DNA of 64,000 bases from Symsagittifera roscoffensis (taxonomy: Eukaryota; Xenacoelomorpha; Acoela; Convolutidae): positions 73,591,465-73,655,464 of the forward strand of contig NC_087064.1 in the NCBI RefSeq assembly GCF_963678635.1. Reading direction: 5' to 3'. The position numbers were made by a program, and so were the translations under genes. The notes beneath the pieces are model-generated. The model did not search any database and had not been told where the DNA came from. It was given only the letters and a program-made list of their open reading frames with translations. Shown piece by piece: positions 11,606 through 21,460 of this stretch; the first letter of the stretch is position 1, and each line of letters starts with the position of its first letter.

Positions 11606-11900
11606 TCAATCTAATTGCGCTTCCTCTTTAGTTTGATAGTTGTTCATTTCTTTTTTTCGACCTTTTTTTTTGACTCCCATGTGTTGGACACACTTGTCCT
11701 TGAAGTTCAGAATGGGCATGTGGAACGGCTTGATTAGAATGAGAACTAGGAGAGTGTTCACAAAGCCATAACTGGCTCTCAAAGGATACAGAGCAAGGTC
11801 TTTTTTGAAGATATTTTGAGGATGCCCACGTTCGACACCAAGCACCCACCGTACTGAATCAAACCACAACGTGAACTCGAAGGCGCCAATTCCATCGCGC
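11606..11900 (-). CDS. Last exon of a host membrane-protein gene
   Basis: On the minus strand an acceptor TTCTTTTTGCAG precedes an open frame that runs from 11900 to a TGA at 11606-11608. The first base completes the split codon left by the exon ending at 48119 (AG + G), so the two join in phase. The peptide contains WFDSVRWVLGVERG and KDLALYPLRASYG, then a strongly hydrophobic stretch (FVNTLLVLILIKPF) that should be a membrane segment. A lysine-rich cytosolic-type tail (KKKGRKKE) follows. I do not recognise the family. It is probably a small multi-pass protein of the secretory pathway. Confidence 0.6.
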
Positions 11901-12148
11901 CTGCAAAAAGAAGTACAATTGTATCAGATGAGAAGGGAATTACCTTTAGCTGCCTTGAAACTAATTAGTTAAAAGAAACCGTGAAAACTATTATTTTTTT
12001 TCATTCGAAAAGTTCATTTTTGGAAAAATGCAGATTTTTTTCTAATTCAATTGTTTTTTTTTTAAATTACGAGTCCGGACTATGCACGTAGGCGTATAGG
12101 AATACAATTTGGTTTGTGAAGTTTTATGGAATCCAGTGAAAAGTCCAT

Positions 12149-13060
12149 TGTATATACTAATAATTTATGATCCTGTTAACTAATTTTCATTTTTCTTTAA
12201 ATAAATATATTTTTCAGATATCTTTTTGAATCTTACTGCAGTTTTGGAGGAAACGATTCGAGATGTTTTTATCAATCGTTATTGTACAATAGTAAGTTTT
12301 GTATAGCGCCTGAAATATTCATTGAAGATTTTTCTTCAAGGTTTTATGTTTGCAAATGAAAATCTAAATTCATTGCTAGTAAAATTCTAAATAAAAAAAG
12401 TTTGTTCTGGCTTTCGCCGTACGACCATGAAACTTAATGGTAAGTTTCTTCGTAGTCGTAGATCGTCTCTTGTCCGAGGTCTTCTTCCAATGCTGGGTAG
12501 TTCTCGTATTGAACGGAAAAGCGGCTCTGATCTCTTGAGTCGTAGAGACATTTCATTTAAATTATTGTCAAGTAACATTTCGAGAATGTTTTTGTCTATT
12601 CCTAATCATCTTGTTAGTTCTAAGCTAATTTGTTTTCTAAGGTCTTATTCGAGACCTATGGTCGCACCAGATGAGTTAGAACCGAGGTTTAACTCATAGA
12701 GTAATTTCGGATAGGGTACACCGTCTGCTCGTCACGCTATCTTATTTTCGGCCGGATAGATTCGTGCAACTTTTTAGTCTAATACCGATCCTAATCTTAC
12801 TCTTATAACTACTAGTCTCAGGGTGTTTAACTAGTCTCTGCTAGGCTCAATAGATCTAGAGTATACTGGCTTATTGCGATTGCTAGAAGGTCTCTTGGAG
12901 AGGTAACTAATTTCTAAGTTATATTCAAACCTCTCTGGTGCTGAAATTACAAGTAATTTCAGCACTTACAAATAAGTGGGTTGATAGTTAAATGGATCAT
13001 GATTGGTTAATATTAAATTTTTTATAGTGATAAAATATCCAATTTATAACCAATAATAAA
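12149..13060 (-). repeat. 3' LTR of retroelement copy B
   Basis: This stretch begins TGTATATACTAATAATTTATGATC, the same word that begins the copy at 44651 next to the gag leader. The body then aligns with 45449-45965 and with the copy A LTR (AAATTCATTGCTAGTAAAATTC, GTCGTAGATCGTCTCTTGTC, TGGTCGCACCAGATGAGTTA, GGGTACACCGTCTGCTCGTCACGC). It lies at the sense-downstream end of the minus-strand element, as a 3' LTR should. The outer end near 13060 is approximate. Confidence 0.65.
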
Positions 13061-13966
13061 AAATAGTTTAGATCTGGTTCCACCCATCCGGGGTTTACAG
13101 AGTTTTTGAATCTTGTATCTTCTATCTGTAATGAAGGATGGACGATGACCGTTGGTATTTGGCGAGCATCATTTCTTGTTTCGTTCCTGGAGACGAAAAC
13201 TCCAGGAAGCTGGAATCGTCGATAGGAAGTTGTTAGCTGTCGTTCGACAAGATTATGACCGCCAACGAAATCAATCTGATTTCAAGATGGTTTGTTATGA
13301 TCGTCTGTTCTTGATCGGTTGTGGAGAACTGTTTTTCGATCTGGATTGGTAATGGCGTGAAACTCGAGTTTGGAGGGAAAGCCGGATCTGTACGTATACT
13401 TGAACATCGAGGTGGTCATTGGTCTGATTCAATGAAGTCTTTTTCTGCGAAGTCAAGTCGTAGTGTAATTCCTTTTTGAGTCGTAATTGTGGGCGGCATG
13501 TCGGTTGTGTTTAGCCATTCTGTAAGATGGGGTCGTATAGTCTTTGGATGCTCGTCTTTGTGGTTGTGTGTGATCTATGTACTGCATATTATGATTTACA
13601 TTTTATAAAATTTTGCTAATTCAGTTTTTTAGTTATAACGTTGGTTAATTGTTTTCGCAAAAGCGTTTTAGTTTTAGTTCAGTTAATTTTAAGAGTTACT
13701 CCCCCTTGAGTGCCTCTTGTCAAAAATATTGTGTGGTCACAAAAAGTGGATGTAGCATGGTGGGTTAGGCCGGCTATAGAGCATGCTCAGGACATCCTCT
13801 CTGGTGGGTTAGGCCAGGAGTGGGAGTATGATTTCATGCTGTTTCTTTGAGAGGTCCTGTGATAGCGTTTTATGTTGGGTTTATGTTGGTCTTTCTTATG
13901 TTACTTTGGTTGTGTCCTTTTCTCAAAAATCAAAGGACACAACCAAAGTGTTTTGATGGAAAATTT
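13061..13966 (-). other. 3' untranslated part of retroelement B
   Basis: No convincing frame. It contains two GTGGGTTAGGCC words (near 13762 and 13804) and a perfect hairpin at 13903-13949. It lies between the last ORF and the 3' LTR of copy B. Confidence 0.4.
13903..13949. other. Perfect 18-bp inverted repeat hairpin
   Basis: ACTTTGGTTGTGTCCTTT and its exact reverse complement are separated by 11 bases. It sits just past the stop codon of the minus-strand ORF at 13967. It could be a 3'-end processing structure or the end of an element. Function is not known. Confidence 0.8.
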
Positions 13967-14608
13967 TTATGTTAATTGTGGATTTGCAAATTGATCGTCG
14001 TCAAGAAATTGGTCTTGATTAGATCTGATGATGTTATGATTATAATATTCAATTGAATAGTCGTTAGCTCGGGGTGCAGTGAATGTTTTTAGTAATTTTT
14101 TATATCCTACGTATGTAAATTGTCGGGGTGTTAGTGTCGTGGTTAGTCTAAATAATTCGTTCTTATTTCTTTCAATATCTTTTGTGGTGTTAAGGAGTGG
14201 TAGCGTAAGGGGGTTAGTAAAATTGTAATAAGCTGTCCAATGAAGTGTGGATATTAACACATGTTCATCTACAAAATGATCTGGTTCGGGGTTAGAATCG
14301 GATTGATTTAATGTGTTTTGGGGAAATAAAGGTAGGGTTATTTGAAAATAATTCGTAGTATTGGTGTGGTATGGATAGTTAACGCATTCTCGGGCGGTTC
14401 CGGGTTTGGATGGGAACGAGTGATTTGGGAATTTACGTTTAAAGGTTCTATAAGCTCGGTTAGTACTGGTGGATGTTTCTGTTGATGTGGATGATTGAAC
14501 TAGTGATGGAGTATAGTCTGAAATTAGTGTAGGTGTTGGTGGATTAGATGATGTTATTAGTAGTAGATATGGAGGCTGAAGTGGGGGGGGGGGGGGCTCA
14601 AATATCAC
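13967..14608 (-). CDS. Unrecognised Pro/Ser/Thr-rich ORF, likely retroelement B ORF3 tail
   Basis: This open frame of 213 codons has a low-complexity Pro/Ser/Thr N-terminal part and a more ordinary C-terminal part ending QFLDDDQFANPQLT. The first codons read through the 14-base poly-G run, so the true start is doubtful. It lies sense-downstream of the Polinton insertion and upstream of the copy B 3' LTR. The natural reading is the continuation of the element's last ORF after interruption by the Polinton. I see no known domain. Confidence 0.4.
   Translation of the reverse strand: MIFEPPPPPLQPPYLLLITSSNPPTPTLISDYTPSLVQSSTSTETSTSTNRAYRTFKRKFPNHSFPSKPGTARECVNYPYHTNTTNYFQITLPLFPQNTLNQSDSNPEPDHFVDEHVLISTLHWTAYYNFTNPLTLPLLNTTKDIERNKNELFRLTTTLTPRQFTYVGYKKLLKTFTAPRANDYSIEYYNHNIIRSNQDQFLDDDQFANPQLT
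14583..14596. repeat. Poly-G run, 14 bases
   Basis: This run abuts the outer inverted repeat. Companion runs lie at 14964-14980 (17 G) and 30385-30404 (20 C). Each is preceded or followed by a TAGTAGAT-x-GAGGCTGA-type word or its complement. Confidence 0.95.
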
Positions 14609-14963
14609 AGTTTTTCAGACAATATCACAGTTCAATAAATCTGATGTAGAATCTCCCGATGAATTCGCAGATTCCGAACCATCCCCTTCTACCCATACCC
14701 AGACCAACTCTTCAACTTTCTCAAAACCACCCTTTTGACCTAATCAACCTCAAAATCAATGTAAATCTCCCTACACTCCTTCTCAAGTGAACCCAACCTA
14801 CTCCCCTTTAATTAGGAACGATCAATCAACAATTCCCCAATATTCAATTTTCTGCAGAATTAGAAAACTTTATAACACTCCAACAACAGTTACTGTCTCC
14901 CCACACTCTCACTATTCACCAACTATCATCAACAATAACAGTAGTAGATGTTGAGGCTGAGGT
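14597..14963. repeat. Outer inverted repeat, left arm
   Basis: About 367 bp that are the near-exact reverse complement of 30405-30771. They lie outside the Polinton's own terminal repeat, separated from it by the poly-G run. On the right side this sequence is contiguous with retroelement B coding sequence, so the left copy is probably the displaced one. Confidence 0.85.
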
Positions 14964-14981
14964 GGGGGGGGGGGGGGGGGA

Positions 14982-15528
14982 AGGTGGCGGACCCCCATGT
15001 ATTAAGATAGGGAATAGAGCATCCGGTCCGCCAGCTATGTATTAAGATTGGGTATAGAGTCTACAATGTATTAAGATAGGGAATACCGATGGTAAGGTTT
15101 TATGGTTTGTGTGATGGTAAGATAATATTAAGAAAAACGTAATTTTTTTGGTTTTTGTGCGAAAATGTCTAATTTTTTCACAAAAATCTGGGCGCGCGTT
15201 ACCTAATTGGGAACAATTAATTGTTAATTACGTGTAGATTGTAGAATTAAGATTATGTATTTAGTTTTTTTGGTGCATGGTGAGTCAATGGTAAGAGTTT
15301 TTGTGCAAAAACTTGGAATATTTATCAAAAAAAAATTTTCGAAAAAATTCAAAACACGATAAGATTTTGTTTAATTTGATCTAATAAAAATTTATTAGAT
15401 ACTTTTACTTTCTACCTATCTGAATCTATTCTGAACCTACAGAGACATCGAAAAAAAGTCAAGTTTTTTGAGAAAAGAAAGTATATAAATCACTGCATCG
15501 TATAGTAAACTTACTGCCATAATTTACA
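14982..15528. repeat. Polinton left terminal inverted repeat
   Basis: 547 bp, almost identical in reverse complement to 29821-30384. Near the tip it holds three copies of ATGTATTAAGAT(A/T)GGG(A/T)ATA starting at about 14997, 15037 and 15066. The inner end stops just before the protease stop codon. Confidence 0.95.
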
Positions 15529-15552
15529 CTTACAAATGAAAAAACTATAAAT

Positions 15553-15952
15553 TTACATAAAATTACTTATAAAATTCAAAACATGCACATCATGAATATT
15601 ATTCAAGTTTGTCTGGTAGAATTTAAAAAGAAGCAATGCTGAATAAATTGCGTAAAATCCACACAAATTATCAGTTTTTTGTAGCTTTCGTGGAACCATT
15701 CGCCGATACTTTTTTGTTAGAAAGGAATAAGTTGTTCTTTTCCGACCCAAAGAATCAGCAAAATAGTAAGTTTTATCCAATCGAGCCATCATGATCCAGT
15801 GCTCCCCCTCTATCATTGCTTGGAGCTGAGTTAACAATTACAAAAGAGTATTTTGTTAGTTGAGGTACTTTATCAGAGGGGTAAGATCCCATGTACTTGA
15901 ACCTGAGTTCAGGAATTTTTTCAATAATTTGCAGAAGTGAAAAATTATCCAT
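15553..15952 (-). pseudogene. PRO: Polinton maturation protease (adenovirus/Ulp1-like), frameshifted
   Basis: This gene encodes a cysteine protease expected to mature capsid proteins. Reading from an ATG at 15952, about 48 codons are open. A one-base shift at a GGGGG tract near 15805 then moves the frame, and the second part runs to 15553. The catalytic set of the family is visible: His in GEHWIMMARL, Asp in YYFADSLGRK, and Cys in KTDNLCGFYAIYSALL. The total length of about 133 codons is close to family size. It is the last gene of the structural arm and abuts the terminal repeat. The single indel makes it a recent pseudogene, unless the base is an assembly error in a homopolymer. Confidence 0.85.
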
Positions 15953-16128
15953 TTTTGCAAATGTTAGCTGATTTATATCTAAAACAAAGAAATAGAAAGT
16001 ATGATATTGTAATTTAGGATGGAAAATCCTAAAGTCATTGACTTACTCGCATTTAGGTACTGAATCAACAAAGTCCCATACACAAAACTTGTGAACTGGA
16101 AAAAATTTGTTGAACACTGATTTACAGT

Positions 16129-16338
16129 CTAGGTTGAGAAATGTTTTGGGTTTTCAATTAAACAGCATTCATTAGCTGCTTTTTCTGGGGATTTAGTTCT
16201 GAAGAAAAACAAAATATATAGTACAGAGACAATCACAATGAAAAGTCCCAAAAAAGCTACAATATTTTTATAGGAACCTGAAAACTCAAAAAAACTAAAC
16301 AGTTTTAGCATCTGTTCCGAATTTTTCAATTTGAACAT
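16129..16338 (-). CDS. Small single-pass membrane ORF
   Basis: A 69-codon frame overlaps the end of the major capsid gene in another frame. A second in-frame Met, ten codons in, may be the real start and would shorten the overlap. It has one clear transmembrane helix (NIVAFLGLFIVIVSVLYILF) followed by a basic and cysteine-containing tail. Small membrane proteins at this place are plausible for a virion-forming element, but I do not recognise this one. The gap from 15953 to 16128 is short and empty. Confidence 0.45.
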   Translation of the reverse strand: MFKLKNSEQMLKLFSFFEFSGSYKNIVAFLGLFIVIVSVLYILFFFRTKSPEKAANECCLIENPKHFST

Positions 16339-17618
16339 TTGATAGTCTTTCTCCCAAGACTATCACTTCCGTTACTTGCTCCAAGGGAAACTGAAAAAAA
16401 AAACATTTCTAATCTAAAGCTTTCTCCACTAAGTTCTGGATAATGCAAGTGTTCAGCGGCATCCTGTAGTGAAGTCAAGTCGAAAACTAGAATATAGTGA
16501 TTTTGAAAATCTTCCATAGGAAGAGCTGGGAAATCTTCGTTAAACTGCATTGCTTTCATTGTTGTAACATAGGGTCGACAAGGAGAAGTTGTATCTAATG
16601 AATTAATTGCTCTTCCACCCCGAATAATTCTAAGCTCTCTCAAATGAAATTGTTGATAATTGAAAGGATTTTCATAAAAAGAACCTGCAACAGCTGAATT
16701 TGTATTCATTGCAGCAGCTACTCTTCTTATTGGAGCGTTATTGAATATATTTTCTTGTATGAATTGGTTTTGACGAGATGGAACGATAAAGGTTCTTGCT
16801 ATAGTTTCCTAGTAATTGTATTGCGCAGGTTCTCTTTCCAGATTCCATTGCAAATATTGATGATTAGGTTCAGCAACTAAAATTCTTCTAGTAAACAACG
16901 AACAATCAACTATTTTCAGACTGACGTTTGGATTATCAGATAACATGTAAAAATTAGGTCTAGCTCGAATAAGTTTAATTCGAACTTTGGTATTTGGTAG
17001 CAACAGTTTTTCGCAAGTAAACAAATCAATGGCGAGCCTCCCATAGAGTGAAAAAGTTATCCCTGTTCCCAAGGAATTTGCTCTATCAGTGAATGGATAC
17101 ATATCAAATGCATCAGGATTTTCTTCAAAACTGTATCCATGACAAGCAAGAATTCCTTTATTACTCACTGCTGACGAGTTGAATTCGTTCGATATCTGTG
17201 CCTTATGAGGATAAATTCCATTGGCATTGTAAACCATTGTATTGTTAAAATAAACTTCACAGTTCGAGAATAGAGAATGTAGTAGATTGTTTACATAAGT
17301 TAAGTAAGTTTGTGGTTCATCATCTGAATCTTCCTCCGATTTTGCTTTATGTTCAGCTTTTTCTTTTTTGAAAGCATCAAACAATCTTCCTTTAAATAGT
17401 TGAAGCTTTAAGCTAAGATGGGTATCACGCCTATCTAAGTAGAGGTTACGATCCGTTTCAAATTCAAACTCAATACTGCTTTCATCCAGAGAAGTACTGG
17501 GGAATACTTCTTGTGTGTAAGATGACATAATTGTTTCCAAAACTGGGACTTTATCAAAAATCTCCAATGAAGAATTTGTAAAAGCCCCGTACCGAAAATG
17601 GCTTTGGTTTACACTCAT
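16295..17618 (-). pseudogene. MCP: Major capsid protein (double jelly-roll), broken
   Basis: The frame opens at 17618 and runs 269 codons to an in-frame TAG at 16809-16811. It then continues in the same frame from 16806 to a run of ten T (minus strand) near 16390. There a shift is needed to reach a plausible C-terminus ending at 16295. The total of about 440 codons is normal for Polinton major capsid proteins. Recognisable blocks include YLDRRDTHLSLKLQLFKG near residue 55, NNLLHSLFSNCEVYFNN near residue 110, and HLRELRIIRGGRAI in the second half. The protein would form the icosahedral shell. Identification is from family resemblance and position between the protease and the minor capsid gene. 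Confidence 0.85.
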
Positions 17619-17990
17619 TTTATTTTGTCAAAAATGTCTTTGCGAGAGCGACTGTTTTTCGATCTGCTTTTTCGAGAAATGGATCTGGTTCTAGCTGTTT
17701 TACGCTTAGATTTCTTTTTTCCATCTCCCAATTGTTTCCGAACTGTTTTTGTTCCCACATCTTTCGCAAATTTTTTTGAGTTTTTTACGTCCACTAACAA
17801 CTTCCCCAATCTCTGGAGCAGCGATTTCAAACAAATCTGCCCCAAATCTTTTTGCAGCTGGGACTATATATTTTTTAATAAAGGGGATTGCAGTTCTCCC
17901 AAGAGTTTGTGCAAGAGCTCCAAAACCTCTTCCACGCTGCCTTGCATGTCCTCGAAAAATATGGAAATCAGCTGATTTTTGAGCAACCAT
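17615..17990 (-). pseudogene. Small basic Polinton protein (core-like), frameshifted
   Basis: A 376-nt gene with one indel near 17750-17775. The N-terminal frame has GHARQRGRGFGALAQ followed by IPFIKKYIVPAAKRFGADL. After the shift comes a tail very rich in Lys, Arg and Ser (KKKSKRKTARTRS). Its end overlaps the major capsid start by four bases. This protein recurs in Polintons next to the capsid genes. A DNA-binding or core role like adenovirus core proteins is inferred from charge only. Confidence 0.7.
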
Positions 17991-18007
17991 TTCGTATGAA
18001 GTTTAAA

Positions 18008-18835
18008 TCAAAAATGATTATTCGAAATCTTGCGGAACAAGAGAACAACTCGAGTGATTCCTACGGACACAAAAGGAAATTTTTCGCCTGTACTATCTCT
18101 TAGTTCTATCTTGATACTATGGAAAGAATTTTTCAACAGCTTTTTAAACTGTAAATTTGTAAAGGATTGATAATTCATGTACTGTCCTGTAGAAATTATA
18201 TCTCCACTCTTCACTTTGGAGATAAATGGAATACAGCGCAATAAGGGAGTTTTTGTATCACCAAATATGTTATATTCTATAATATCACTGTATATCATTA
18301 GGAAATGTATTCTTATAATGTCGTAAGAGTACTGAGGATAATGTGGACCTTTTCCTTTCATTTTAACCCCTGTTTGATTTTTTTCTAAATCACAACCAAA
18401 AATGTGGCTCAAATCAGCACTCTGAATTATAAACACTGATCGACTCTCACGTAAATGAACAGCAACTTTTTGTGTAATTTTATCTACTGATACATAGATT
18501 TCGTTATGTTCAAAAACTTGAGCTCCTAGATGTTCTCGAATTTTGTTGTTCATGGCTACAACTATATCAACAATACTTGGATACAAACCTGATTCAATGT
18601 TCATCGGTACAATCTTTCTTTTCTCCTCAGAACTTTCTCTTCCATCTACGAATGTAAACTTTCCCTCTGTAACATTTTGGTACAAAGAAGGGTATGAGAA
18701 TTCTGAAATAGCAACCCCCCATTCTCCTTTCAAATGTATTGGTTCAGGTAGAAAATTTGTAAAAGAACTAAGACTATTATTCGGATAACAATTAAAAGAA
18801 GCGTTGGAAACCAACTCAATAGTGAAAGAATCCAT
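18008..18835 (-). CDS. Minor capsid (penton-like) candidate, intact
   Basis: An open frame of 275 codons with no break. The start MDSFTIELVSNAS, then YPNNSLSSFTNFL and GEWGVAISEFSYPSLY, and the near-C-terminal FPFVSVGITRVVLLFRK are hallmarks of a protein conserved across Polintons. It is generally taken as the minor jelly-roll capsid protein at the vertices. It lies between integrase and the basic core-like gene. It is one of the few long frames of the element still intact. Confidence 0.75.
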   Translation of the reverse strand: MDSFTIELVSNASFNCYPNNSLSSFTNFLPEPIHLKGEWGVAISEFSYPSLYQNVTEGKFTFVDGRESSEEKRKIVPMNIESGLYPSIVDIVVAMNNKIREHLGAQVFEHNEIYVSVDKITQKVAVHLRESRSVFIIQSADLSHIFGCDLEKNQTGVKMKGKGPHYPQYSYDIIRIHFLMIYSDIIEYNIFGDTKTPLLRCIPFISKVKSGDIISTGQYMNYQSFTNLQFKKLLKNSFHSIKIELRDSTGEKFPFVSVGITRVVLLFRKISNNHF

Positions 18836-18877
18836 GACAACTGATCGGTAAAAATTTAGTTTAAAAATGATTTACCT

Positions 18878-19825
18878 TTAATCAGAACATTTTCTAAGCT
18901 CTTTTTCATAAAATTTTTCAAGAATTTCCTCTTTGTCGAGAACTTTGATGATGTATGTTGGAGGCTTTTTTGTAGAGACTGCCGAAATTTTAAACATTTC
19001 ATCTGTAAATTGTGGTTTATATCCTTTTCGGAACGGAATATCATTCTTTGAAAGTCTCACTCTGTCTCCAACTTTGAATTTTAGTTTCTTATACCTTGTT
19101 AGAGGTTTATTGTACAAAATTGAGAGGAAATCAGTATTCTTGACATCTCTAGGTGATTTCCCAATAGATCTATTGATGCAACAATTCATTGTAGACACAA
19201 ATTGCGGCAACTTGTTAATGAATTTTTCACCATGTAGCGGTAAATAATGTGTTTTAATGATTGAATGGCTCTCTCTGAAAATGCAGCTTTTGTTTCACTC
19301 ATGGTCGAGTAAACTTCAATACTTTTTTCCTTGCAAATTTTTTTTGAAAGTTCCTCCATATTCCGTTCCTTTATCAACCCAAAGCTTTTCAGGAGTGTTT
19401 TTTCGAGAAATCATTTTTTTGAAAGCTTGCAAAGTGTCTTTGGCATATTTAGTTTTCATTGATTGAACTCTGACAAATGGCGAAAAAACATCAACAGCAA
19501 CCAATAAATATTTGACTCCCTTGTTTTGACTCGCTAGTTTGTCCACAAATGCCAAATCCATACACCAAATTTCATTTATATATTTTGAAAATGCTTGAAG
19601 CCTTCGAAAACGTCTGATTGGGGGACCAAATTTTGTATACGATGTCTTGGTTTGTAAAAACTGTTCTACTTTCTTTTTTGACAATCCGCTTGCTTTACTC
19701 AAGTTTCGCACGGAACCGTACGCAGCTCTACCCCTAGAATACAATCTGTTCAGACTTACCTTTTCAGATTTTGAAAGGGATCCAAATTCCTCTGTCTTTC
19801 GCTTTGGCATTCTTGTTGGCAACAA
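18878..19825 (-). pseudogene. INT: Retroviral-type integrase, two frameshifts
   Basis: Three overlapping frames (19825-19316, 19377-19186, 19210-18878) form one integrase in N- to C-terminal order. The DDE core is readable: Asp in NEIWCMDLAFVD, Asp in KLWVDKGTEYGG, and Glu in TKAAFSERAIQSLKH. The C-terminal part contains KFKVGDRVRLSK, an SH3-like segment. The frame changes near 19340 and 19200 are single-base shifts. The enzyme would insert the linear element into host DNA. The gene start overlaps the upstream conserved unknown by about 60 bp. Confidence 0.9.
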
Positions 19826-20171
19826 GTTTAGGTGGAATTTGAGTTGCTTCCAAAATGGTAAAGTAAATATCGGGAAAGTCGGTATTTTTTCGCTTTAGTG
19901 CACACACAAAGTCTACAATTGATTCTTTTGTATCTCGATTATCTAATATGATGTTTTCTGACTGACTTAGTCTAATTCTAGGAGAATTCAAAATTAAATC
20001 AATAAGTTGCTTATTGTTACTCGTTTTCAACTTTGCATTTACAGCACTGTAAGTAAAATCAAAATTTTTTGGTACAATCTCCTCTTTTTCTTGCTTTTGT
20101 TCCAATTTTTTTTTTGGAAGTGTGCTTTGTGATTGATAAATTGAGTAAGGAATTAGAACAAACTGATCCAT
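19764..20171 (-). CDS. Conserved Polinton protein of unknown role, intact
   Basis: A 135-codon frame beginning MDQFVLIPYSIYQ. The conserved-looking C-terminal half includes ILNSPRIRLSQSENIILD and LKRKNTDFPDIYFTILEA, ending NAKAKDRGIWIPFKI. I know this arrangement (SPRI..LS, then NAKAKxRGxWxPFK) as a recurring, uncharacterised protein encoded next to the integrase in Maverick elements. It starts one base after the stop of the ATPase frame and overlaps integrase, so translation coupling is possible. There is no enzymatic motif. Confidence 0.7.
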   Translation of the reverse strand: MDQFVLIPYSIYQSQSTLPKKKLEQKQEKEEIVPKNFDFTYSAVNAKLKTSNNKQLIDLILNSPRIRLSQSENIILDNRDTKESIVDFVCALKRKNTDFPDIYFTILEATQIPPKLVANKNAKAKDRGIWIPFKI

Positions 20172-20172
20172 A

Positions 20173-21174
20173 CTATGTCAATCGTTTAATGACAAAAGGA
20201 GTGATAACAGATATTAATTGTAAGCCTTTTGGCGAGCTCAAAATAGTTCTCCTTTTATGCAGTGAAATTCTTCTTCGTGTGAGTTCTGATATTTCTCGTC
20301 GATATTTTACTACGTCTACTTTTCGAAGATCCTTTAGCTCGCCTCGTAGTAAGTTTACTAGACATTCGCTGAGGAATTGAATGAACTTTTTGGACAATGG
20401 AGGATGAATTGTTTTTGAAATTTTTAGGAAAATGTTTGAATTATTGGGAGTATAGAGACGTATTGTATGCTCATCTTCCAAAAACTTAGTTTCTGTTCCT
20501 GCTGGTAGAAAAAACTTTGATGGAACTGAACCACTGTTTGTGCAATATCTTAGCGAGTCAACTGTTTTTGGAGTTAAATCAATGAGTAAATGACCATAAG
20601 GAGTAGATGTTGCATCTTGATACCACTCTTTCAATTGTGATCCTACACCTAGTTGTTGACTTAACGTATTGATTTGTAAAACATCTCTCGGTGACTTGAA
20701 TAGGACTATATGTGTATTTTATAACTCAACATCTCTTCCCAATTTGCTTTGATGAAACAAGTTATGCTTAATATATATTGTATTCAGTCCCCTGTGTCTT
20801 CCAGCAGTAGCAACTTTTACAAACTGCTTAGAATTTGAAATTTCTTCACAAGAGTCATCAAATATTAACAGGCATTTTGTTCCATTATTGGGAAGGTTTT
20901 CAATCAGTTCAAAGTCGACTCATTGGATAAACTTAAGGTTTTTTCTTTGCATTTGTCCATAAAGAGGTTGATAATGTTGATAAAAATAAAAAATTTTGTC
21001 AAATTTTGGTTGAAATGTACCAATTTTTAACCACTCAAAAATAAGATGTGATTTTCCAGATCCACTCGGTCCAACTAGTGAAATAAAAACTCGTTCTTTG
21101 GTAGAAATGATTTTAATCATAGCTTTGGAGAAGGTAAAATATAACCGACTGTACTTGATAAAATTGCTACCCAA
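20173..21174 (-). pseudogene. ATP: Genome-packaging ATPase (FtsK/HerA, A32-like), two stops
   Basis: One frame of 334 codons is interrupted by TGA at 20920-20922 and TAA at 20719-20721. Walker A is intact (SLVGPSGSGKSHLIFEW), and Walker B reads KCLLIFDDS. A later HRGLN and YIKHNLF segment fits the family's sensor region. The frame opens 57 bases inside the preceding membrane-protein gene. The Met just before KIISTKERV is a likelier start than the first one. The last hundred codons, with HKRRTILSS near the end, resemble a separate small Polinton protein that appears fused in frame here. The ATPase would pump element DNA into capsids. Confidence 0.85.
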
Positions 21175-21380
21175 GCAGTTGTTTCTTCACATGTAGTGGA
21201 TAACATTATTCGAACGATTGCACATGCTAGTATTAAAACTATGACAAAAAATTGGCACATAAACACTAAAAGAGATCTATTACACGTACGTCCAAAAAAC
21301 TTCCAAGTTTTTCGTTCATGATTCTCCTCATCAAAAACAAAATTTCCTAAATTTAATTGCTTGTCACATTCATCACCCAT
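21117..21380 (-). CDS. Small two-segment membrane protein of Polintons, intact
   Basis: 87 codons. The N-terminal third is acidic and charged. One hydrophobic helix follows (LLVFMCQFFVIVLILACAIV), then a second moderately hydrophobic segment ending WVAILSSTVGYILPSPKL. The S(S/T)xGYxLPSPK ending is a motif I associate with small Maverick proteins encoded beside the ATPase. It overlaps the ATPase start. A role in the virion or at membranes is inferred only. Confidence 0.65.
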   Translation of the reverse strand: MGDECDKQLNLGNFVFDEENHERKTWKFFGRTCNRSLLVFMCQFFVIVLILACAIVRIMLSTTCEETTAWVAILSSTVGYILPSPKL

Positions 21381-21460
21381 CTCAACTCTGGAATGAAAAA
21401 ATTGATGATGACTAACATTTAAATTTCAAAAACACGATAATACAAAATTATTAAGGTAAT

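Noticed and set aside
13903-13949. Bacterial-type terminator
   Set aside because: The hairpin is perfect, but the context is clearly eukaryotic and the U-tract logic does not apply.
14976-14987. Six-base target site duplication of the Polinton
   Set aside because: Left and right neighbours are poly-G and poly-C and therefore not direct repeats. No duplication can be claimed.
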